Part shown: piece after piece, positions 58,669-64,000 of the stretch
Position numbering within the stretch: position 1 is the stretch's first letter
Layout: every line of letters begins with the position of its first letter
Source of the DNA: Hymenobacter sp. DG25A
GTDB taxonomy: Bacteria; Bacteroidota; Bacteroidia; Cytophagales; Hymenobacteraceae
Direction of reading: 5' to 3'
Assembly: GCF_001280305.1 (NCBI RefSeq)
Contig: NZ_CP012623.1
Coordinates: forward strand, 930,001 to 994,000
Length of the DNA stretch: 64,000 bases
Position numbers and translations under genes: made by a program
Notes under the pieces: model-generated
Told to the model about the DNA's origin: nothing
What the model saw: only the letters and a program-made list of their open reading frames with translations
Databases searched by the model: none

Positions 58669-59952
58669 ATGTTTGGCTCTCCACCCACCTATTCTCGTGC
58701 TTCTCGCCTGCTGCGGGGTTGGCGCAGCGCGTTGTTGGGTACTCTGTTAGTGCTTTTTACTGTATCAGGTTTCAGCCAGCCGGCTCCGTTTCAATTTACC
58801 AAAGCGCGAAAGCACCGGGTAGAAATACCTTTTGACCTGCAGCGCAACCTTATTATCCTCAGCGCAAAGCTCAACGGCAAAGGTCCGTTCAACTTTATGC
58901 TGGATACCGGGGTAGGCACTTCGCTCATCACTGATCCGCAGTTGCAGCAGCAGCTACAATTAGCGCAGGGACAGCGGTTTCGGGTGGCAGGCGTAGGTGA
59001 AGAAACCGCACTGGAAGCCTTCATGACGGAAAGTGTTCGGGTAGAGCTACCCGGGGTGGTGGCCCCCGCACTGAGCATGCTGGTATTTTCGGATGATGTC
59101 TTGGACCTTTCCAGCTATGTGGGCGTGCCTATTCATGGCATTCTGGGCCGAGATATTTTCAGGAGTTTTGTGGTGGAAGTGCAGCCTAGTGACGGCCATT
59201 TGGTATTATTTGATCCTGATAAATACAAGCACCCACGAGGCAGCCGCTGGGCTACTTTGCCCCTGGAAATGGAGGGTGACAAGGCATACATTACAACCAA
59301 CGTCACCCTGCACGATTCACTGACCCTGCCTCTAAAGCTGATTCTGGACACTGGGGCCGGGCATGCACTTTCCTTGGAAACCGGCTCTGACAAACGCCTG
59401 ACGCTGCCGCCTAAAGTTTTGCGCACCCAGCTGGGCCGGGGACTAAGCGGATATATCAACGGTTATATGGGGCGGATTTCCTCCATGCAGCTAGGGAAAT
59501 ATCATTTGAATAACCTGCTAACGTCTTTTCCTGATGATGCCGATGTGCGTCTGCGTACAGAAACCTTCCGCAACGGCAACATTGGTCTGGAGCTCCTGAA
59601 GCGCTTCTCGCTCGTTATCGATTATCCACACAACCGACTGTTGCTAAAGCCCAACTCCCTGTATCATGACCCCTTTGAGCATGATATGTGCGGCCTGGAT
59701 CTGGTAGCTACCGGTCCTGATTTTCGCTCATTTATTGTGGTAAAAATTCAGCCGGCTTCTCCGGCTGCCGAAGCGGAGCTGCAGCCCGGCGACCAGCTGG
59801 TAGCCATTAATCTGTTGCCTGCCAGCTCCTACAGCCTAACCCAGCTCAGTCGTCTGCTTCATTCAGCCGACGGGCGCAGCATACTGTTTGTAGTTCGCCG
59901 CCCCGATGGCGAGCTGCATACCGCTATGGTCAGGCTCCGGCGGCAGATATAA
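58669..59952 (+). CDS. aspartyl-protease-fold protein with PDZ domain
   Basis: A 427-residue protein. An N-terminal hydrophobic signal or anchor (about 22-40) is followed by two retropepsin-like halves in one chain: the first with MLDTGVGTSLI and the second with LILDTGAGHALSL (both D-T-G). A PDZ domain ends the protein (about 355-427; KIQPASPAAEAELQPGDQL). It should be a periplasmic protease or peptide-binding protein. Two D-T-G motifs in one chain would make a pseudo-dimer active site. Confidence 0.85.
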   Translation: MFGSPPTYSRASRLLRGWRSALLGTLLVLFTVSGFSQPAPFQFTKARKHRVEIPFDLQRNLIILSAKLNGKGPFNFMLDTGVGTSLITDPQLQQQLQLAQGQRFRVAGVGEETALEAFMTESVRVELPGVVAPALSMLVFSDDVLDLSSYVGVPIHGILGRDIFRSFVVEVQPSDGHLVLFDPDKYKHPRGSRWATLPLEMEGDKAYITTNVTLHDSLTLPLKLILDTGAGHALSLETGSDKRLTLPPKVLRTQLGRGLSGYINGYMGRISSMQLGKYHLNNLLTSFPDDADVRLRTETFRNGNIGLELLKRFSLVIDYPHNRLLLKPNSLYHDPFEHDMCGLDLVATGPDFRSFIVVKIQPASPAAEAELQPGDQLVAINLLPASSYSLTQLSRLLHSADGRSILFVVRRPDGELHTAMVRLRRQI

Positions 59953-60011
59953 GCCGGGTTAGGCGAAAACCCATACCTTACTACCCGTCATTTCCGCCCT
60001 ATTCTCCCCCA

Positions 60012-61166
60012 ATGCCCTCGGCTACCTCATCTGCGCTGCCCCAGCTGCCGCCCACCATTCTTGCTAATCAGCATATCTATGCTGATTACTTTGATGAAGA
60101 GTTTGCCCGGGAGCTGGATGAGAACATTCTGCAATTGCTTGACCGGGTGTGGTTTCGCTCCAGGCTGGTTGGCTTCGAGGACTTTCCGCAGCGCAACAAT
60201 CCCGACCGGCCCCTGATTTTTGCCTCCAACCACTCCGGCATGGCTTTCCCATGGGATGCCATGGTGGCCCTGGCGCACCTCATGCGCAGCCTCCCCAAGC
60301 CGGATGATCTGCCCCGCCCGCTCTCGGCCCCGCTGCTCTCCAAGTCCACGCTCATGAACCCGTTTCTGGTGCAGAACTTTTGGCGCAAGTGCGGCTGCGT
60401 AGATGCTACCACGCTCAATTTTGAGACGATGATGTACTACCAGGAGCATAACCTGATGCTGTATCCGGAGGGCGTGCCGGGCATTGGTAAAGGCTTCAAC
60501 CGCAAGTACCAGTTGCAGCGCCTGGCCACCAGCATGCTGCGCCTGGGCATTCAGCACCGCACCGATATTGTTCCCTTTTACACCATCAACGGCGAATACC
60601 TGAACCCCTATGCCTATAGCTGGGATTGGATAAACCGCCTGACCAAAAAAATAGGTATTCCCTTCCTGCCGCTGGGGCCTATCCTGCTGCTGGTGCTGCT
60701 GCAGCCCTGGTGTTTCTACATGGCTTTTCCGGCCAATCTCACCTACGTGCTGGGTAAGCGCATTAAACCCTACGAGCTAACATCCAAATCGCACGACGAG
60801 CTCACCCGGGACGATTATCTGGACCTGAGCGAGCAGGTACGCCGGCTCATGCAGACGGAGATGGATGCTGCCGTGCAGCAATACGGCCAGCAACCATACC
60901 GCTGGAAGGATCTGTGGCAGCGCATGAAGGAAAACCGCCGGTATTTCCCTTTCTTCCTGCCCTTTGCCTGGCCCGCCTTATTCACTGAGTTTGAGCGGCA
61001 GTATGTGAAAGAAGGGCGCCGCAATATTCAGCTCAAGCTCACCAGCCCCGGAGCCTGGCTGCGCATGATCTGGCGCAACCCCTTCACCATAAGTTTCTTC
61101 ATTCCCATTCTGGGCTGGATTCCCATTGCCATTCGTGGCTACCGCGGAAATACCATCAAGCAATAA
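60012..61166 (+). CDS. lysophospholipid acyltransferase-like protein
   Basis: A 384-residue membrane-associated acyltransferase. IFASNHSGMAFPWDAMVA has the catalytic histidine H74 in an N-H-x7-D arrangement (the usual motif is H-x4-D), and MLYPEGVPGIGKGFNRKY is the P-E-G acceptor-site motif. Hydrophobic stretches near 225-245 (LLLVLLQPWCFYMAF) and at the C-terminus (NPFTISFFIPILGWIPIAI) fit membrane binding. It probably transfers an acyl chain to a lipid; the acceptor is unknown. Confidence 0.8.
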   Translation: MPSATSSALPQLPPTILANQHIYADYFDEEFARELDENILQLLDRVWFRSRLVGFEDFPQRNNPDRPLIFASNHSGMAFPWDAMVALAHLMRSLPKPDDLPRPLSAPLLSKSTLMNPFLVQNFWRKCGCVDATTLNFETMMYYQEHNLMLYPEGVPGIGKGFNRKYQLQRLATSMLRLGIQHRTDIVPFYTINGEYLNPYAYSWDWINRLTKKIGIPFLPLGPILLLVLLQPWCFYMAFPANLTYVLGKRIKPYELTSKSHDELTRDDYLDLSEQVRRLMQTEMDAAVQQYGQQPYRWKDLWQRMKENRRYFPFFLPFAWPALFTEFERQYVKEGRRNIQLKLTSPGAWLRMIWRNPFTISFFIPILGWIPIAIRGYRGNTIKQ

Positions 61167-61315
61167 GCGCAGGAGCAGGCTTACATCGGCCTGCGCTTGT
61201 TGTAGTTTTTTTGGTTGATGAAAGAGGAAATTCTTCTTGTAAATCAGTGTTTTAGCTAACACTATTGCGCCTTTTCTGCGTATAACTATCATAGTATCGC
61301 CCACCGTTTCCAGCC

Positions 61316-62311
61316 ATGCCTTCTTCCCAACATTTACTGCTGAAGCAGTTTCTCACGGCCGCTACGGGGCCGTTGGCCCGGCAGCGTCCTTCTTTAAGTA
61401 AACTGCGGCTGGCGAGCGAATTAGGTGGTCTTTTTCAGTTTCTGCCCTGGAACGTATTTCTCGAAGAAATCTCCATTGAAGGCATGGAAGCCGAATGGCT
61501 GCGGCCGCAGGGAGCACCCGCGCATCGGGTTTTGCTGTATCTGCATGGTGGCGGCTACGTGCTTGGCTCGCCCAACACGCACCGCAGCCTGATTGGCGCC
61601 CTGGCCCAACGCTGCCAGATGCCGGCCCTTAGCATCAATTACCGCAAAGCACCGGAGTACCCGTTCCCGGCCGCCCTCCAGGATGCCCTGATGGCCTACC
61701 GCTGGCTGCTGCAGGAAGGCTTCCAACCCAACAACATCATCGTGGCCGGTGACTCAGCCGGTGGTGGCCTGGCGCTGGCTCTGCTGCTGGCACTGCGCGA
61801 CGCAGGCGAGGCCCAGCCCGCGGCGGCCATCGGCCTTTCTCCCTGGATGGATCTGGCCTTGCCCGCCGGCACATTGCATCGGTTGGGGCGGGAAGAAACG
61901 CAGGTACTGGAGGCCCTTGAAATCCGGAGCTGGGGCGCAATGTACGCGGCCGGCACCGCGCCGGAAAACCCGCTGCTCTCGCCTTCCAAAGCTGCTTTGC
62001 ATGACTTGCCCCCACTCCTGATTCAGCTCTCTGATTCCGAAGTGCTCTGTGAAGACGGGTTATGCTTTGTGCAGAAAGCCCAGGCCGCGGGCGTAGCCGT
62101 TACGCTGCAGCAGTTTGAGGGCCTGGTACACTGGTGGCACCTGTTCTGGCGGTATTTGCCGGAAGGCCGGCAGGCCCTGGACCTGGCCGCGGAATTTGTG
62201 CAGGGCATTTGGGTAGCGCAGGCCGAGGCAGCCCGGTTGATAGAAGCGGCCCGCAAAAAGGTAAAAGTATCCGCGGCAACAAGTACTGTGCAGCTTAGAA
62301 AATGGGCCTAG
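61316..62311 (+). CDS. HSL-family alpha/beta hydrolase
   Basis: A 331-residue hormone-sensitive-lipase-type esterase. LYLHGGGYVLGSP holds the H-G-G-G oxyanion motif, VAGDSAGGGLALAL the nucleophile elbow, and EGLVHWWHLFW the likely histidine; QLSDSEVLCED gives the acid. It should hydrolyse small esters or lipids in the cytoplasm. It follows the acyltransferase on the same strand at 149 bases, which hints at lipid turnover. Confidence 0.88.
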   Translation: MPSSQHLLLKQFLTAATGPLARQRPSLSKLRLASELGGLFQFLPWNVFLEEISIEGMEAEWLRPQGAPAHRVLLYLHGGGYVLGSPNTHRSLIGALAQRCQMPALSINYRKAPEYPFPAALQDALMAYRWLLQEGFQPNNIIVAGDSAGGGLALALLLALRDAGEAQPAAAIGLSPWMDLALPAGTLHRLGREETQVLEALEIRSWGAMYAAGTAPENPLLSPSKAALHDLPPLLIQLSDSEVLCEDGLCFVQKAQAAGVAVTLQQFEGLVHWWHLFWRYLPEGRQALDLAAEFVQGIWVAQAEAARLIEAARKKVKVSAATSTVQLRKWA

Positions 62312-62405
62312 CCAATTGCTGATAGGGTTAAACAGAAGAAAAAACATTGAGAAAGTCTGAAAAAAAATCTTTATCCTCATATTCAACTATATAGTGCGCT
62401 TTTCG

Positions 62406-62413
62406 TAGGTTTG
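62406..62413 (+). promoter_or_regulatory. -7 element of the phasin-like gene
   Basis: TAGGTTTG is an exact TAnnTTTG match about 88 bases before the ATG at 62501. At the -33 position TTC is found 21 bases upstream (62382-62384). Confidence 0.45.
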
Positions 62414-62500
62414 TGTTAGGTAGTCGGCTTGCATACTACTTTTTACTGGCGGGCGGGTTGCGTCGCTGTTTTCATCCACATTTTTCTACCTCTACCGTTT

Positions 62501-63010
62501 ATGGAAGATCTGTTTAAGAAGTTCATCAACGCCGGTGTCGGCTTCGTGTCGCTCACCAGTGACCGGGTTCAGAGCACCATCGATATGCTGGTGAAAGAAA
62601 GCAAACTGTCGGAGAAGGAGGGGGAGAAGATTATGGAGGAGCTGCGCAAAAACACCGACACCAAGCGCAAGGAGCTGGAAAAGCAGTTCAACAGCATCAC
62701 CTCCCGCATGATGAAGAGCGTGGGTCTGGCTACCAGCAGCGAAGTGGAAGAGCTGAAGCGCACGGTGAAAGGCGGCTCCAAATCTTCGACTTCCGGCAGC
62801 AAATCCGGCGCGGCCGCTAAGCCTGCCGCTAAAGCTGCGGGTGCCAGCAGAACGGCTGGTGCGGCCAAGAGCCCGGCGGCTAAGTCCGGCAGCTCATCGG
62901 CCAGCAAAGCGGCTCCCAAAGCCTCAGCCTCTAAAGCGGGCGGTGCAGCCAAATCGGCCCCCAAAAGCGCCCCTAAAGCTTCCGATTCCACCGGTTCTTC
63001 GGCTTCCTAG
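62501..63010 (+). CDS. phasin-like protein with Ala/Lys/Ser-rich tail
   Basis: A 169-residue protein. Residues about 1-85 form amphipathic helices (INAGVGFVSLTSDRVQSTI, then GEKIMEELRKNTDTKRKELE, partly quoted), as in phasins and PhaF/PhaI-like polyhydroxyalkanoate granule proteins. From about residue 95 the sequence is a repetitive tail of Ala, Lys, Ser, Pro and Gly resembling histone H1 or PhaF tails, which bind DNA. I chose the ATG at 62501. No PHA synthase is in the window, so the granule role is inference; a nucleoid protein is the alternative. Its terminator is clear. Confidence 0.75.
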   Translation: MEDLFKKFINAGVGFVSLTSDRVQSTIDMLVKESKLSEKEGEKIMEELRKNTDTKRKELEKQFNSITSRMMKSVGLATSSEVEELKRTVKGGSKSSTSGSKSGAAAKPAAKAAGASRTAGAAKSPAAKSGSSSASKAAPKASASKAGGAAKSAPKSAPKASDSTGSSAS

Positions 63011-63032
63011 TCGTTTACTGATCAGTATCTGA

Positions 63033-63074
63033 GAAAAAGCCAGTTCCCCGCGCTGCGAGGACACTGGCTTTTTC
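63033..63074 (+). terminator. hairpin terminator after the phasin-like gene
   Basis: GAAAAAGCCAGT (63033-63044) pairs perfectly with ACTGGCTTTTTC (63063-63074), followed by a T run. Confidence 0.8.
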
Positions 63075-63136
63075 CTTTTTAGTGGCATTCAGTCGCTATT
63101 TTGCAGTTTCAATTCGCTCACGCCGGCCCCTCGCGC

Positions 63137-64000
63137 ATGTTTAAGAATACCATTTCAAATCTGGGCCGCATTCGGCAGGTAGCGGAGGTGCTGGTGCGCT
63201 ACGGGTTTGCCGATGTGGTGACCACCACGCCGTTGCGCCGCCTGGTGCCGCAGAAACAGCGCCTGTCCTGGCGTAACTCTGAGCAGGCCGTGTTTGAAAC
63301 CACGCGCTGGGAGCGTGTCCGGATGATTATTGAGGAGTTGGGCCCCACCTTTATTAAGCTGGCCCAGGCTCTGAGCAACCGCGCCGACCTGCTTCCGCAG
63401 GGGCTGATTGATGAGTTTGAAAAGCTGCAGAGCAATGTGCCCCCGTTTGATGTGCGCATTGCCCGCCAGATTATTGAGCAGGAGCTGGGCAAGCCGGTAG
63501 AAGAGCTGTTCAGCGAGTTTGATGAGGTCACGCTGGGCTCGGCCAGCATTGGGCAGGTGCACCGCGCCCGCCTGTACACCGGCGAGGAGGTGGTGGTGAA
63601 AGTGCAGCGCCCCAACGTGCAGGAAAAAGTGCGCACCGACCTGAGCCTGCTCCACGAGCTGGTGCGCCTTACCGGTGGCTTCCTGCGCAAGCATGGCCTC
63701 TCCAACCCCCAGGACATTGTGGATGCTTTTGAGCGGAGCATGATGAAGGAGATGGACTACACCTCCGAGGCCCGCAGCATGGACCAGTTCCGCAAGCTCT
63801 ACGCCGACTACGAGACGTTCTACATTCCCAAGCCCTTCCGGGAGCTAAGCACCTCCCGCGTGCTGGTGATTGAATACGTAAGCGGCTGCAAAATCACGGA
63901 TAAAGCCCAGCTGAAAGCCTGGAATCTCAACCCTGAGAAGGTAGCCGAAACCGGCATGGATATCTACCTCACCCAGATATTCGAGTTTGGCCGCTTCCAC
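63137..64000 (+). CDS. AarF/UbiB (ABC1) family kinase-like protein, N-terminal part
   Basis: 288 codons are present and the frame is open at the window edge. GPTFIKLAQALSNRADLLPQ is the K-x-G-Q region, with K-L-A-Q here in place of K-L-G-Q; LGSASIGQVHRA is the nucleotide loop (G-S-A-S in place of A-A-A-S), VVVKVQRP the lysine, and MKEMDYTSEA and IEYVSGCKI follow. UbiB/COQ8-family proteins are atypical ATPases needed for quinone lipids. Menaquinone users such as Bacteroidota keep such proteins with unclear roles. It follows the phasin terminator, so it has its own promoter, perhaps TATTTTGC near 63097. Confidence 0.9.
   Translation, partial: MFKNTISNLGRIRQVAEVLVRYGFADVVTTTPLRRLVPQKQRLSWRNSEQAVFETTRWERVRMIIEELGPTFIKLAQALSNRADLLPQGLIDEFEKLQSNVPPFDVRIARQIIEQELGKPVEELFSEFDEVTLGSASIGQVHRARLYTGEEVVVKVQRPNVQEKVRTDLSLLHELVRLTGGFLRKHGLSNPQDIVDAFERSMMKEMDYTSEARSMDQFRKLYADYETFYIPKPFRELSTSRVLVIEYVSGCKITDKAQLKAWNLNPEKVAETGMDIYLTQIFEFGRFH

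Overview
The window looks like chromosomal DNA of a high-GC member of the Bacteroidota, most likely Hymenobacter or a close relative in the Cytophagales. The grounds are a type IX secretion C-terminal sorting domain (43890-45419), DUF4296, YkvA and DUF922 families, a TonB receptor with a carboxypeptidase-regulatory-like N-terminus, frequent TAnnTTTG promoter elements, and the weak Shine-Dalgarno signals usual for that phylum. The genus is an inference from gene content. I see no rRNA, tRNA, CRISPR array, transposase or prophage. Sixty-six coding sequences are supported; the first and last run off the window.

Layout. 1-6213: biotin cluster on the minus strand (bioB, secreted esterase, bioF, FMN reductase, bioD, bioA, ketoacyl-synthase-like gene), with a TonB receptor diverging from bioB (6569-9355). 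9.4-17.1 kb: minus-strand housekeeping and secreted hydrolases (GNAT, RluF, two hypotheticals, an alpha/beta hydrolase lipoprotein, a serine hydrolase, YebC, an SDR). 17.3-22.5 kb: histidine degradation genes hutG and hutU, with a DUF4097 protein and a metallo-hydrolase between them; hutI lies apart at 45.6 kb and hutH is absent. 22.49-23.87 kb: a conspicuously A+T-rich insert carrying a putative abortive-infection (HEPN) protein and a small protein with a divergent GIY-YIG-like motif; this is the best candidate for a little-known defence module. 24-35 kb: oxidoreductases, an AraC regulator, a thioredoxin-like protein, an ion channel with an unusual filter, and a BLUF photoreceptor. 36-46 kb: cold-shock protein, PAP2 phosphatase, CtlX, a hydrolase/phosphoribosyltransferase pair, Mqo, a 2H phosphoesterase, PncA, a cupin, YkvA, the T9SS cargo and HutI. 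46.8-51 kb: DUF423, YggS and a DUF58/VWA (Bat-like) operon without MoxR. 51-57.3 kb: DUF4296, CsaA, a zincin, and egtB-egtD-aminotransferase-MATE, which reads as an ergothioneine operon with a candidate C-S lyase. 57.5-64 kb, plus strand: menC, a PDZ aspartyl protease, an acyltransferase, an HSL-type esterase, a phasin-like protein and an AarF/UbiB kinase (partial).

Between the genes lie several 90-230 bp imperfect palindromes. Two copies share both arms and loop and one of them sits inside another palindrome, which points to dispersed, mobile, non-coding repeats. A second pair brackets the metallo-hydrolase gene at 19.5-20.4 kb. Many gene pairs are separated by GC-rich hairpins that look like terminators.
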